Source of the DNA: Pseudolactococcus sp041800635
GTDB taxonomy: Bacteria; Bacillota; Bacilli; Lactobacillales; Streptococcaceae
Length of the DNA stretch: 64,000 nucleotides
Assembly: GCA_047833645.1 (NCBI GenBank)
Contig: CP181259.1
Span: forward strand, 1,798,001-1,862,000
Direction: 5' to 3'
Part shown: positions 14,991-24,183 of the stretch, one piece after another
How positions within the stretch are numbered: the stretch's first letter is position 1
Layout of the letters: every line of letters begins with the position of its first letter
Program-made: the position numbers and the translations under genes
Notes under the pieces: model-generated
Seen by the model: the letters and a program-made list of their open reading frames with translations, nothing else
The model's database searches: none
Told to the model about the DNA's origin: nothing

Positions 14991-15839
14991 ATGAAAAAAT
15001 GGACAAAAGTATTGACAGGACTTGTTGCTGTCTTTGCAGTAGGAACACTCGCAGCCTGTGGTGCGAAAAAAGAGGGTGCAACTAAAGATAAAGATGGCGT
15101 CAAAACTTATGTTGTCGGTGTCGCAAGTGACCAACAAAAAGAAATCTGGGAAAAAGTCAGTGAGTCATTGAAAGCTGACAAGATTAAAATTGACGTGAAA
15201 TTATTCAGTGGTTATACAGAAGAAAACCCAGCTCTTGCGGATGGTTCACTTGATTTGAACAGCTTCCAACACGTGGCTTACTTGAACAACTACAATAAAG
15301 AAAACAAAAAAGATTTGACTTATATCGGTTATACTTTGATCTCACCATTTGGTCTTTATTCTGAAAAATTGAAAGATCCAAAAGACTTGAAAGATGGCGA
15401 TACAGTGGCGATTCCAAATGACCCAACCAATGGTGGTCGTGCCCTTCAAGCGCTTGAAGCCCTTGATATCATCAAACTCAAAAAAGATGCACCTGATTCT
15501 CCAGAGGTGAAAGATATTGCATCTTATAACACTAAAATTGAGATCAAACCGATTCAAGCTGACCAATTGGTTGCAACCTTGCCAGATGTGACCGCTGCAT
15601 TCATCAACACCAACTATGTGACAGACCAACTGCACACAACGCCTAAAAAATCAGCCATCTATATCGATACTGACCACCTGGAAAAAGTGAGTGATCTTTA
15701 TAAAAACATCATCGCGGTTCGCAAAGCAGACAAAAACAAAGAAGACTTCAAGAAAATTGTCAAAGCTTATCAAACACCAGAAATTGCGAAATTGATTGAA
15801 AAAACAAATGACTACCCAGCTTGGGAAGGCGCAAAATAA
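14991..15839 (+). CDS. metQ: MetQ/NlpA methionine-binding lipoprotein
   Basis: 282 residues. A lipoprotein signal peptide ends in TLAAC, with the lipidated Cys at 23. The mature part matches the NlpA family that binds methionine outside the membrane (GYTEENPALADGSLDLNSFQ, and AIPNDPTNGGRALQALEALD). The genes for its ATPase (metN) and permease (metI) follow, giving a complete importer. GGAGGAATG lies at the right distance before the ATG. A weak terminator between metQ and metN may make more MetQ than MetNI, as is common for binding proteins. Confidence 0.92.
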   Translation: MKKWTKVLTGLVAVFAVGTLAACGAKKEGATKDKDGVKTYVVGVASDQQKEIWEKVSESLKADKIKIDVKLFSGYTEENPALADGSLDLNSFQHVAYLNNYNKENKKDLTYIGYTLISPFGLYSEKLKDPKDLKDGDTVAIPNDPTNGGRALQALEALDIIKLKKDAPDSPEVKDIASYNTKIEIKPIQADQLVATLPDVTAAFINTNYVTDQLHTTPKKSAIYIDTDHLEKVSDLYKNIIAVRKADKNKEDFKKIVKAYQTPEIAKLIEKTNDYPAWEGAK

Positions 15840-15873
15840 GACGTGTAAAACTGTTACACCTTTAATGCTTAAG

Positions 15874-15901
15874 GCTTGAGTTTTATACTCAGGCTTTTTT
15901 G
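15874..15901 (+). terminator. Internal terminator between metQ and metN
   Basis: GCTTGAG-TTTTATA-CTCAGGC with a T run. A second short hairpin GTGTAA/TTACAC is at 15843-15859. The stem is short, so partial read-through into metN is likely. Confidence 0.65.
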
Positions 15902-15974
15902 CTTGGTTGTCAACGTCAAATAGGGTATCATCTATCAAAAAGGGCGACAGATTGTCTCAGAAAATGGTAAAATA

Positions 15975-17024
15975 ATGGATATGATAAATTTAAATGATAT
16001 TAGTGTAAAATTTACACAGAAAGATCGTGACGTTGTGGCGGTTGATAATGTCTCACTGAAAGTTGACAAAGGGGATATCTACGGGATTGTCGGCTATTCT
16101 GGTGCAGGGAAATCAACGCTTGTTCGGGTCATTAACCTCCTCCAAAAGCCAAGCCAGGGCGAGGTGATTGTTGCAGGTAAAAATCTGGTTGCCTTGTCCA
16201 ACCGTGAACTGCGTGAAGAACGTAAAAAGATTGGGATGATTTTCCAACATTTTAATCTCATGGCATCACGGACGATTGCTGACAACGTTGCTTTTCCTTT
16301 AAAAGGGTCAGGCTTGAGTAAACAAGAGATTGAAGCTAAAGTGGCACATTTATTGGCACTGGTTGGGATTTTAGACAAAAAAGATGCCTATCCGAGTCAG
16401 TTATCAGGTGGTCAAAAGCAACGGGTGGCGATTGCCCGGGCCTTGGCTAATGACCCTAAAATTTTGCTGTGCGATGAAGCGACGTCTGCCCTAGATCCAA
16501 AGACAACCTTGTCAATCCTGGAGTTGCTCCAAGAGGTCAACCTTAAACTTGGCATTACCATTGTCATCATTACCCATGAGATGCAGGTGGTCAAGGAGAT
16601 TTGTAATAAGGTGGCGGTCATGGAGAATGGTCGTGTGATTGAGCGTGGCGATGTGATTGATATTTTCAATGCGCCGAAAGCTGATTTGACGCGTGATTTT
16701 ATCAGAACGGCGACCCATGTCGAGCAAGCTGAGAAGAAACTGCTGGCGCATACGGATCAGCCGGTTTATGAGCTGAAATTTTCAAATGCGACGGAGCCTG
16801 TCATTATCGAGCTTTACAAGCGTTTTGGGGTGACGGCGGATATTCTTTATGGCAATATCGAGTTTTTGCAACATGTGCCGATTGGGACAATGATTGTGAC
16901 GCTGGAAGGCGATAATGGTAGTGAGCCAGATCTTGAGGTTATTACTGCTTACCTAGCAGAACGACAAGTGCGAATTTCTGAAATCAAACGTACAGAAGTA
17001 AAAGAAGTAGAGGTGCCAGAATGA
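15975..17024 (+). CDS. metN: MetN, methionine ABC transporter ATPase
   Basis: 349 residues. Walker A GYSGAGKS at 40-47, signature LSGGQKQRV and Walker B LLCDEATSALD are intact. The extra C-terminal domain of about 90 residues (from about 255) is the NIL domain, which in MetN senses intracellular methionine and inhibits transport. No strong ribosome site is seen before 15975; an in-frame ATG at 15981 is the alternative. The stop overlaps the metI start by four bases (ATGA). Confidence 0.93.
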   Translation: MDMINLNDISVKFTQKDRDVVAVDNVSLKVDKGDIYGIVGYSGAGKSTLVRVINLLQKPSQGEVIVAGKNLVALSNRELREERKKIGMIFQHFNLMASRTIADNVAFPLKGSGLSKQEIEAKVAHLLALVGILDKKDAYPSQLSGGQKQRVAIARALANDPKILLCDEATSALDPKTTLSILELLQEVNLKLGITIVIITHEMQVVKEICNKVAVMENGRVIERGDVIDIFNAPKADLTRDFIRTATHVEQAEKKLLAHTDQPVYELKFSNATEPVIIELYKRFGVTADILYGNIEFLQHVPIGTMIVTLEGDNGSEPDLEVITAYLAERQVRISEIKRTEVKEVEVPE

Positions 17025-17704
17025 TTAATCAACTTTTTCCAAATGCTGCTGACTTGTGGCCAGATTTTTGGCAAGCATCACTTGAAACACTTCAAATGAT
17101 GTTTGTGACCGGTATCATTGCGGGTGTTCTTGGCTTGATTCTTGGCATTATCTTATTAATGACAGATGAAGGAGGCTTGACGCCGCAGCGTTTCATTTAT
17201 GCAGTTCTTGATAAAATTGTCAATATTGGTCGTTCTATCCCTTTTATCATTTTGATGGCAGTTATTGTGCCTTTGACACGTTTGATTGTTGGAACCTCTG
17301 TTGGAACAGCTGCCGTGACGGTGCCATTAGTTCTAGGCACCATTCCTTTTTATGCTCGTCAGATTCAAAATGCTTTACTTGAGGTTGATCCGGGAGTTAT
17401 TGAGGCAGCACGTGCGATGGGTGTCGGTAATCTGGGGATCGTTTACCGTGTCTATCTCAAAGAAGGTCTGATATCCATTATTCGAGCCTCTAGTTTTACA
17501 GTCATTAACTTGATTGGTCTGACAGCGATGGCGGGAGCTATCGGAGGAGGAGGTCTAGGTGCCATGGCGCTACAACAAGGTTACCAGCGTGGACGCGGAG
17601 ATGTGACTTTCTTGTCACTTGTCTTTGTTTTGGTGATTGTTTTCATCACACAAATTATCGGTAATCTGGCAGTAAAAGCGGCCTCTAAAGGTCGTCAGCT
17701 TTAA
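17021..17704 (+). CDS. metI: MetI, methionine ABC transporter permease
   Basis: 227 residues with five membrane helices. The cytoplasmic loop EAARAMGVGNLGIVYRVYLK is the EAA motif that docks with MetN. Complete length for the family. Translation is coupled to metN through an ATGA overlap. With MetQ and MetN it forms the D/L-methionine importer in the membrane. Confidence 0.92.
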   Translation: MINQLFPNAADLWPDFWQASLETLQMMFVTGIIAGVLGLILGIILLMTDEGGLTPQRFIYAVLDKIVNIGRSIPFIILMAVIVPLTRLIVGTSVGTAAVTVPLVLGTIPFYARQIQNALLEVDPGVIEAARAMGVGNLGIVYRVYLKEGLISIIRASSFTVINLIGLTAMAGAIGGGGLGAMALQQGYQRGRGDVTFLSLVFVLVIVFITQIIGNLAVKAASKGRQL

Positions 17705-17737
17705 AATATGATGTGATTTAGAAAAGGGGAGAGCTAG

Positions 17738-18190
17738 ATGACCAAATATGATCAAAAAGAACTCAAGAAACGTTTGACACAGGAAGAATATGCTGTCACA
17801 CAAGAGTCAGCAACTGAGCGAGCGTTTACTGGCAAATACGATGATTGGTGGCAGGATGGTATCTTTGTGGATGTTGTTTCGGGCAAACCCTTGTTTTCAT
17901 CAACGGATAAATTTGATGCGGGGTGTGGCTGGCCGGCCTTTAGCAAGCCCATTGATGCCTTAGAAATCATTGAGAAACTGGATAGATCCATTATCGGGAT
18001 GCCTAGAACGGAAGTTCGTTCAGCTGATGCGGATTCACATCTTGGACATGTTTTCGAAGATGGTCCTAAAGCAACTGGCGGTTTACGTTATTGTATCAAT
18101 TCTGCAGCCCTTCGTTTTATTCCCAAAGCTGAGCTGTTGGAGGCTGGCTATTCAGACTATCTTAAGTTATTTGAAAATGTGTCAAATTAG
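17738..18190 (+). CDS. msrB: Peptide-methionine (R)-S-oxide reductase MsrB
   Basis: 150 residues, full length. GCGWPAFSKPI and SHLGHVFEDGPKATGGLRYC are the MsrB signatures, and the catalytic Cys is C119 in RYCINSAALRF. The CxxC pairs that bind zinc in many MsrB proteins are absent, so this is the zinc-free form. It reduces methionine-R-sulfoxide in proteins with thioredoxin. It follows metI after 33 bases with AAAGGGGAGAG before the ATG, so methionine uptake and methionine repair are likely one transcript. Confidence 0.93.
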   Translation: MTKYDQKELKKRLTQEEYAVTQESATERAFTGKYDDWWQDGIFVDVVSGKPLFSSTDKFDAGCGWPAFSKPIDALEIIEKLDRSIIGMPRTEVRSADADSHLGHVFEDGPKATGGLRYCINSAALRFIPKAELLEAGYSDYLKLFENVSN

Positions 18191-18240
18191 CATTTGAAGC
18201 GCCTATTTCTGGATGGGTTTAGTAAACGAAACTGAATTTC

Positions 18241-18269
18241 TTGTCAAAAACACGAATTTATACTACAAT
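18241..18269 (+). promoter_or_regulatory. Promoter of the XRE regulator gene
   Basis: TTGTCA at 18241-18246, 17 bases, TACAAT at 18264-18269. Confidence 0.6.
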
Positions 18270-18330
18270 GAAAATATGTAAAGGTCGTTTGACAAGACAC
18301 ATCGAAAAATAGATTTAAGAAGGAGGTTCC

Positions 18331-18612
18331 ATGGAGAATAACATCAAAAAATTGCGCAAGGCGATGAAATTTTCTCAGGAAGACTTGGCGCGTTTGACGC
18401 ATGCCACTCGGCAATCCATCAATGCGGTGGAAAATAATAAATACGATCCATCCCTAGATTTGGCTTTTAAAATCGCCAAAGCTTTAAATGTTGAGGTGGA
18501 TGACATTTTTATCAAGAATACCAAGTCAGATGAAGCAGATTTCGAACTCTGGTGTGAAAAATATAGCTGTGAGCTCTGGAAAAATCAGAAACAAAAAACC
18601 CCTGCTTCATAA
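18331..18612 (+). CDS. Small XRE/Cro-type transcriptional regulator
   Basis: 93 residues. The helix-turn-helix covers residues 4-60 (IKKLRKAMKFSQEDLARLTH, then ATRQSINAVENNKYDPSLDL) and ends with VEVDDIF, the signature of the short YozG-type regulators. A 25-residue acidic and aromatic extension carries one of two Cys residues seen nowhere else in the protein (WCEKYSCELW), perhaps for metal or redox sensing; this is a guess. AAGGAGG lies just before the ATG. The target is unknown; the MmcQ-like gene follows after 24 bases and is probably cotranscribed. Confidence 0.8.
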   Translation: MENNIKKLRKAMKFSQEDLARLTHATRQSINAVENNKYDPSLDLAFKIAKALNVEVDDIFIKNTKSDEADFELWCEKYSCELWKNQKQKTPAS

Positions 18613-18636
18613 AAATAGGTGAAGGGAGTCTGGTAG

Positions 18637-19017
18637 ATGAAAGAGACAGATATTTGTGCTTATGCAGAGATATTCTCGGCAGCCCATACGGATTATAAAG
18701 CAGAATGGGGCGCGACGCGTCTATTACTCGATGATAAAATGTTTGGCATGCTAGGTCAGGATAAGGCTGGCAAACGAATCCTAACGGTTAAATTGCAACC
18801 CGAAGACGGTGAAGTGTTACGAGAGCAATACGCTGAGATTGTACCAGGTTATTATATGAATAAAGTACATTGGAATTCGATTGACCTAGCAGGTCAAGTC
18901 CCCGATGACACGATTAAAACCATGATTCAAAGTTCTTATCAGCTGATTTTACAAGCCCTGTCCAAGAAAAGACAAAAAGAAATTGCTGAGTTGGCATCAG
19001 ATGCACCTGCAAGCTAG
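18637..19017 (+). CDS. MmcQ/YjbR-family DNA-binding protein
   Basis: 126 residues. The pattern TVKLQPEDGEVLREQYAEIV, PGYYMNKVHWNSIDL and DDTIKTMIQSSYQLI is that of MmcQ/YjbR proteins, whose fold is called a double wing and is thought to bind DNA. The biological role is not established in any species that I know of. GAAGGGAG is 11 bases before the ATG. It lies in one transcript with the XRE regulator upstream. The hairpin at 19056-19087 ends this unit. Confidence 0.78.
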   Translation: MKETDICAYAEIFSAAHTDYKAEWGATRLLLDDKMFGMLGQDKAGKRILTVKLQPEDGEVLREQYAEIVPGYYMNKVHWNSIDLAGQVPDDTIKTMIQSSYQLILQALSKKRQKEIAELASDAPAS

Positions 19018-19055
19018 CAGCTGTCAGACAGCAGATTAACCAGATAAATAAGCAA

Positions 19056-19087
19056 AAAAAGTGTATAATATAAGTTATACACTTTTT
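19056..19087. promoter_or_regulatory. 13-bp palindrome between mmcQ-like and lysR genes
   Basis: AAAAAGTGTATAA-TATAAG-TTATACACTTTTT is a perfect inverted repeat. It contains TATAAT at 19064-19069 and ends in T runs on both strands, so it may be the terminator of the upstream gene, an operator over the lysR promoter, or both. Confidence 0.6.
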
Positions 19088-19099
19088 ATTGGAGTAAAA

Positions 19100-20005
19100 A
19101 TGAACATTAAGCAATTAAGATATGTCGTCGCAATCGCCAATACGGGCACTTTCCGAGAAGCCAGTGAGCAGCTCTACGTCAGCCAACCGTCAATGTCTAT
19201 CGCCGTTAAGGATCTTGAAACTGAATTGGGCTTCAAGATTTTTGAACGCCTCAATACGGGGGTCAACTTGACGATTTCTGGGGAGCGTTTTTATGAACAG
19301 GCTCAAAGCGTTTTGCGTGATTTTGACACTTTTGAAGCCAAGTATTTAGCGCCAACGGCCATGCAGCATAGCTTTTCTGTTGCCAGTCAGCATTATGATT
19401 TTTTGGCACCCGTTTCTGTCGAGTTTTCTGAAAAAAATCCTGAGATTAAAAATATTCGTTTGTTTGAATCGACAACTTATAACATTTTAAGTGAAGTTTC
19501 TGACGGTCTGTCGGATGTCGGCATTGCCTACTTAAATAACCATAATCGCTTAGGGATCACACGGATGTTGGAAAAATTGGACCTTGACTTTGAAGAGTTG
19601 ATGACCTTTAAAACGCATATTTATCTGCGCCAATCTCATCCTTTGGCGGACAAAGATTTTGTGACCAATGACGACCTGAGACATTTAAGCCGAGCACGAT
19701 TTACGCAAGAAAATGAACAGTTTCTTTACTACTCGGAAGACCTCGTTGAAACATTTGAGAATACCAAGATTTATAATGTGACAGACCGTGCGTCGCTCAA
19801 TGGGATTTTGGAACGGACGGATGCCTATGCGACGGGATCAGGCTTTATTGACAAAGAAAGTGTCCATGGCATCCGAGTGATTCCACTAGAAGATGGGAAT
19901 GCCAATACTTTAATTTTTATCAAGAAAAAAGGTCAGGTCTTATCAGAAGTTGCTAAATCTTACAAGCGCAGTCTTGAAAATTATTTTGAACAGAATAAAT
20001 TTTGA
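19100..20005 (+). CDS. LysR-family transcriptional regulator
   Basis: 301 residues from the ATG at 19100, chosen over a longer frame because TTGGAG precedes it and the LysR N-terminus starts exactly there (MNIKQLRYVVAIANTGTFRE). The winged helix-turn-helix is at 1-60 (ASEQLYVSQPSMSIAVKDLE) and the periplasmic-binding-like effector domain follows from about 90. It is closest to the CysB/CmbR-like sulfur regulators or CpsY/MtaR methionine regulators in layout; given the nearby met genes, control of sulfur amino acids is possible but unproved. It is transcribed alone. Confidence 0.85.
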   Translation: MNIKQLRYVVAIANTGTFREASEQLYVSQPSMSIAVKDLETELGFKIFERLNTGVNLTISGERFYEQAQSVLRDFDTFEAKYLAPTAMQHSFSVASQHYDFLAPVSVEFSEKNPEIKNIRLFESTTYNILSEVSDGLSDVGIAYLNNHNRLGITRMLEKLDLDFEELMTFKTHIYLRQSHPLADKDFVTNDDLRHLSRARFTQENEQFLYYSEDLVETFENTKIYNVTDRASLNGILERTDAYATGSGFIDKESVHGIRVIPLEDGNANTLIFIKKKGQVLSEVAKSYKRSLENYFEQNKF

Positions 20006-20216
20006 GATAAGGCTTGAAAAAATCATGAAAATGCCCTTAAAAATGGTGGCAAATTATCCAAAAATAGTGTAAAATAATAGGGTATTGTTTTAAAATCAGT
20101 TGAGTTTCGATCTGCTACAGTTGCTTGATAATATGACAGTTGATCGTCAGGTCAGTGCCATTTGCCAAGGACTTGTAGCGGCGGGACTCAATAATCTTAC
20201 AGGAGAAATTAAAAAC

Positions 20217-20912
20217 ATGGTAAAATTAGTATTCGCACGCCACGGCTTGTCTGAATGGAACGAAAAGAACCTCTTTACTGGTTGGGCTGACGTTGATCTT
20301 GCTGAGCAAGGTGTTGCAGAAGCCAAAAAAGCTGGTGAATTGATCAAAAATGCGGGGATCGAATTCGATATCGCCTTCACATCAGTTCTTAAACGTGCGA
20401 TCAAAACAACTAACTATGTCCTTGAATATTCTGACCAACTTTGGGTGCCAGTTGAAAAATCTTGGCGTTTGAACGAGCGTCATTATGGTGCTTTGACAGG
20501 TCTTAACAAGGCTGATGCAGCTGTTCAATATGGTGATGATCAAGTCCTTATCTGGCGTCGTTCATACAACGTGAGCCCAGATCCAATGGCGCATGATGCT
20601 GAATTCACATCACACGGTGACCGTCGTTACGCACACCTTGAAGATTCAATCGTGCCAGATGCTGAAAACCTTGAGTTGACACTTGAACGTGCTTTGCCTT
20701 TCTGGGAAGACCAAATTGCACCAGCACTTAAAGATGGCAAAAATGTTTTCGTTGGTGCACACGGTAACTCAATCCGTGCCCTCGTGAAACACATCAACAA
20801 AATGAGCGCTGACGAAATCTTGAAATTCGAAATTCCAAACTTCCCACCATTGGTATTCGAATTCGACGATAACTTGAACAAAACAGCCCAATATTACTTG
20901 GAAGACAAATAA
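20217..20912 (+). CDS. gpmA: 2,3-bisphosphoglycerate-dependent phosphoglycerate mutase
   Basis: 231 residues from the ATG at 20217; the longer frame upstream has no family similarity, and AGGAG at 20201-20205 supports this start. RHGLSEWNEKNLFTGWADVD holds the phosphorylated His (H9), LNERHYGALTGLNK the Glu and substrate loop, and GAHGNSIRALVKHI the second His. It interconverts 3- and 2-phosphoglycerate in glycolysis. Codon use is strongly biased toward the codons of highly expressed genes. It is monocistronic with its own terminator. Confidence 0.97.
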   Translation: MVKLVFARHGLSEWNEKNLFTGWADVDLAEQGVAEAKKAGELIKNAGIEFDIAFTSVLKRAIKTTNYVLEYSDQLWVPVEKSWRLNERHYGALTGLNKADAAVQYGDDQVLIWRRSYNVSPDPMAHDAEFTSHGDRRYAHLEDSIVPDAENLELTLERALPFWEDQIAPALKDGKNVFVGAHGNSIRALVKHINKMSADEILKFEIPNFPPLVFEFDDNLNKTAQYYLEDK

Positions 20913-20920
20913 TAGCGGTT

Positions 20921-20949
20921 AAACCATTACAGAAATGTAGTGGTTTTTT
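20921..20949 (+). terminator. Terminator of gpmA
   Basis: AAACCATTACA-GAAA-TGTAGTGGTTT followed by T run, one internal mismatch. Confidence 0.8.
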
Positions 20950-21057
20950 GATTCAAGTAAGGCTGTTTTCCTGTCGCAACTTAAGGCAATCTCAACTGTC
21001 AATTTTAACAAGTTTGGCAGTTTTTTTTTAGGCAAAAGTATCGTATAATGGTAAGTA

Positions 21058-23172
21058 ATGAAATCAAAAAATAGTAGTTCAAAAAATAAATCCTCTAAAG
21101 TTTTAGAAAATCCATCAAAGGCCATTTTAAAACGTGTCAATGTCCTGTTTTTCTTTATTTTTGCCTTGTTCTTAATTCTAGTCGGTAGGCTCTATCAGAT
21201 GCAAATCGCCAATAAAAGCTTTTATGATAAAAAACTTGAAACATCCGGTTCTTTGTCAACAGTTACTGAAGGCACAGCGCGTGGTCAGATTTATGATGCC
21301 CAGGGTGTGCCTTTGGTGTCTAATCAGGCAGTACAGACCATTAACTTCACGCGCAGTAATATGATGACAGCTGAAGAGATGCGGCAAGTCGCGATTAAAC
21401 TGGTCAGTGTCATTCCAGAGTCGGTCAAGACAGATTCCTTAACTGAACGCGACAAAAAAGACTTCTTCTTAGCTGATCCTGAGAATTTAGCCAAGGTCCA
21501 AGACCGTCTGTCCGCCAAAGAACGCATCGATCAGAAAACGGGTGAGAAATTATCTGAGGGTAACCTCTATGCTAAATACGTCAAAAAAGTGACGGATGAA
21601 GAGATTGCTTATGATGCGGACACAGAATTAGCTGCTAAGCTCTTTAAACGGATGAATGCGACCTCAAATTTTGCGACGACCATTATTGCCTCAGGCAATT
21701 TCACGGCTGAGCAACAGGCGACCATTGCCGAAAATGAGCGGTCATTTAAAGGGATTACGGTCGGAACGACTTGGGAACGAGAGTACGCTAACTCGCCTTT
21801 GACCAGTATTTTAGGGACAGTAACCAGTGAGAAAACAGGTATTCCGGCAGAAGATCTTGACGACTATCTGAAAAAAGGCTATTCTCGTAATGACCGTGTC
21901 GGCACCTCTTATTTGGAAAAAGGCTATGAAGACGACCTTCGTGGCAGCAATGCGGTCAAACAAGTGATGGTCGATAAAAATGGTAAAGTGACGGGTGAGA
22001 AAATCCTGAAGCCAGGTGAAAAAGGCAAAAACCTGAAATTGACCATTGATTCTAAATTCCAGCAGGGTGTGCAGGATATTTTGCGGAATAACTTTGCGGC
22101 ACTCCAAGCCGAAGGTTTTGGTGGCTATTCCGAAGGGGCTTACGCCGTCGTCATGAATCCAACGACAGGTGCTATTTATGCCCTGGGTGGGATTAACTAT
22201 GACCTCAAAACGGGTGCGGTAACAGATAATGCCTTGGGAACAATTCAAAACGTCTTTCCCCCAGGGTCTGTGGTCAAAATGGGGACGATTGCAGCTGGCT
22301 GGCAAACAGGTGTGTTGTCAGGCAACCAGGTCTTAAATGATCAACCGATTCAAATTCAAGGGTCGCAAGTGAAGGAATCTTGGTTTACCCATGGAGGGGT
22401 CACCTCAATTTCAGCTGTTCAAGCCTTGGAGTATTCTTCTAATACTTATATGATTCAAACGGCGCTAAATATTCTAGGTCAGCCTTATCACCCCAATATG
22501 ACGATTTATACCTCTAAACTCGAAGATTCGTTTCAAAAAGTTCGGAAAACCTATGGGGAATTCGGCTTAGGCGTTATGACTGGGCTAGATATTCCTGGTG
22601 AAGTCCCAGGTTATAAAGGTGCAGACGAAACGGCAGCCAACTACTTGGATGAAAGTTTCGGTCAGTATGATAACTATACGCCTTTGCAGTTAGCCCAGTA
22701 TGCGGCCACCATTGCCAATGACGGCAAGCGCGTCGCGCCTCATCTAGTAGAAGGCATCTATGACAGCAACACAGACGGGTCTCTAGGCGCTCTGACGAAA
22801 GCGATCGAGACTAAATCGCTGAATGTGGTCGACATTTCACTTGAAAATGTGAGCTTACTCCAGCAAGGCATGTATCAAGTGACGCATGGCGGTGGTATGG
22901 CCACAGGTAAAGATGTCATGGTCAATGCGAGTGTGAATATTAATGCGAAAACGGGAACATCAGAGACGTATAAACTCGATCCTAATGGCAATCAAGTCTA
23001 TCTGTCAGTGAATAACGTGGTGGCTTATGCCCCGTCTGAAAACCCACAAATCGCGATTGGCGTCATGGTACCGGATACGATTATCAAACCAGACGGTACC
23101 ACAACGCATGCCAATCAAAATATCACACGAGATATTGTCAATCTCTATCATTCAATGTACGGTTTTAAATAA
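21058..23172 (+). CDS. pbp2b: Class B penicillin-binding protein PBP2b
   Basis: 704 residues. A short cytoplasmic Ser/Lys-rich tail is followed by one membrane helix (about 27-48), the class B N-terminal dimerisation domain, and a transpeptidase domain with SxxK at S404-K407 (PPGSVVKM), SSN at 460-462 and KTG at 631-633. The enzyme crosslinks peptidoglycan during side-wall elongation, with RodA. The order pbp2b-recR-ddl-murF is conserved in streptococci and lactococci and supports the name. The start at 21058 has no strong ribosome site (ATAATGGTAAGTA). Confidence 0.92.
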   Translation: MKSKNSSSKNKSSKVLENPSKAILKRVNVLFFFIFALFLILVGRLYQMQIANKSFYDKKLETSGSLSTVTEGTARGQIYDAQGVPLVSNQAVQTINFTRSNMMTAEEMRQVAIKLVSVIPESVKTDSLTERDKKDFFLADPENLAKVQDRLSAKERIDQKTGEKLSEGNLYAKYVKKVTDEEIAYDADTELAAKLFKRMNATSNFATTIIASGNFTAEQQATIAENERSFKGITVGTTWEREYANSPLTSILGTVTSEKTGIPAEDLDDYLKKGYSRNDRVGTSYLEKGYEDDLRGSNAVKQVMVDKNGKVTGEKILKPGEKGKNLKLTIDSKFQQGVQDILRNNFAALQAEGFGGYSEGAYAVVMNPTTGAIYALGGINYDLKTGAVTDNALGTIQNVFPPGSVVKMGTIAAGWQTGVLSGNQVLNDQPIQIQGSQVKESWFTHGGVTSISAVQALEYSSNTYMIQTALNILGQPYHPNMTIYTSKLEDSFQKVRKTYGEFGLGVMTGLDIPGEVPGYKGADETAANYLDESFGQYDNYTPLQLAQYAATIANDGKRVAPHLVEGIYDSNTDGSLGALTKAIETKSLNVVDISLENVSLLQQGMYQVTHGGGMATGKDVMVNASVNINAKTGTSETYKLDPNGNQVYLSVNNVVAYAPSENPQIAIGVMVPDTIIKPDGTTTHANQNITRDIVNLYHSMYGFK

Positions 23173-23195
23173 CCTTTAAAAGGAAAGGCTCAAAT

Positions 23196-23795
23196 ATGGC
23201 TTATTACCCAGAACCAATTGCCAAGCTGATCGAGTCTTACGCCAAATTACCCGGTATTGGTCAAAAAACGGCAACGCGTTTGGCTTTTTATACGATTGGC
23301 ATGTCAGATGACGATGTCAATCAGTTTGCAGCTAATCTTTTGTCGGCTAAACGTGACCTCCACTTCTGTAGCATTTGCGGGAATCTGACGGATACGGATC
23401 CTTGTAATATCTGTAGTGACGAATCGCGCGATCAAACGACGATTTTTGTGGTTGAGGAATCAAAGGATGTCCTTGCCATGGAGAAAATCCGAGAATATAA
23501 GGGGCTCTACCATGTCCTGCATGGGACGATTAGCCCCATGAATGGTGTTAGCCCCGATGATATCAATGTTAAAACTTTGATCACGCGGTTGATGGATAGC
23601 CGGGTCGCGGAGGTGATTATTGCGACCAATGCGACGAGTGACGGTGAGGCGACTGCTATGTATTTGGCGCGGATGATTAAGCCCGCGGGGATTAAGGTCA
23701 CGCGTCTGGCGCGTGGTCTTGCTGTTGGTAGTGATATTGAGTATGCTGATGAAGTCACGCTCAGTAAGGCTGTCGAGAATCGGCAGGAGATTTAA
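23196..23795 (+). CDS. recR: RecR recombination mediator
   Basis: 199 residues, full length. The N-terminal helix-hairpin-helix (KLPGIGQKTATRLAFY), the four-Cys zinc finger (CSICGNLTDTDPCNIC, about residues 54-69) and the Toprim domain starting FVVEESKDVLAMEKI are all present. RecR works with RecO and RecF to load RecA on gapped DNA. It lies 24 bases after pbp2b with AAAAGGAAAGG upstream, so the two are one operon. The strong terminator that follows isolates it from ddl, because a toxin-antitoxin pair has been placed in between. Confidence 0.95.
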   Translation: MAYYPEPIAKLIESYAKLPGIGQKTATRLAFYTIGMSDDDVNQFAANLLSAKRDLHFCSICGNLTDTDPCNICSDESRDQTTIFVVEESKDVLAMEKIREYKGLYHVLHGTISPMNGVSPDDINVKTLITRLMDSRVAEVIIATNATSDGEATAMYLARMIKPAGIKVTRLARGLAVGSDIEYADEVTLSKAVENRQEI

Positions 23796-23810
23796 AAAAC
23801 TAATAAAAAT

Positions 23811-23852
23811 AAAATGCTCTCCCAGATACAAGGTCTGGGAGAGCATTTTCGT
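23811..23852. terminator. Bidirectional terminator between recR and the toxin gene
   Basis: AAAATGCTCTCCCAGA pairs perfectly with TCTGGGAGAGCATTTT (16 bp, loop TACAAGG). Confidence 0.9.
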
Positions 23853-23856
23853 TTAT

Positions 23857-24183
23857 TTAGTCAAGCTTGCCTTGTCTAAGTCGTTCATGATTATAAATGC
23901 CAACTAGACGAATTTCGTGTTTCGCTGTGACATCTGCGTAGACAACTAGCACATCATCAGCAACATGAAATTCCATAAAGCCAGCCCAAGGTTCATCCTC
24001 TAAACGATGCAAATAATAGACATATTCCTGTGGCAATGTACCAAATTCTTTTAGAATGTCTTTGGCGACTTTGATTTCCTCAATAACAGACATAATCTCA
24101 TCAAAATTTAAACCTAAACGTTTGTCTAAGGTAGCTAGATGTCGGTCAAATCGGTTTGTTGTTTTGATGGTAAACTTAGTCAT
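23857..24183 (-). CDS. RelE/YafQ-type mRNA-interferase toxin
   Basis: 108 residues with the RelE/ParE fold pattern: FTIKTTNRFDRHLATLDKRL, a central LPQEYVYYLHRLEDEPWAGF and C-terminal VLVVYADVTAKHEIRLVGIY followed by NHERL. YafQ-type toxins cleave mRNA in the ribosome A site; the catalytic residues are not certain here. Its start lies inside the 3' end of the antitoxin gene (8-base overlap), so translation is coupled. The pair is on the minus strand between recR and ddl, interrupting a conserved cluster, which suggests horizontal gain. Confidence 0.85.
   Translation of the reverse strand: MTKFTIKTTNRFDRHLATLDKRLGLNFDEIMSVIEEIKVAKDILKEFGTLPQEYVYYLHRLEDEPWAGFMEFHVADDVLVVYADVTAKHEIRLVGIYNHERLRQGKLD

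Noticed and set aside
20100..20216. Longer N-terminus for gpmA
   Set aside because: The extra 39 codons start at TTG, have no ribosome site and no similarity to the enzyme; the ATG at 20217 fits.
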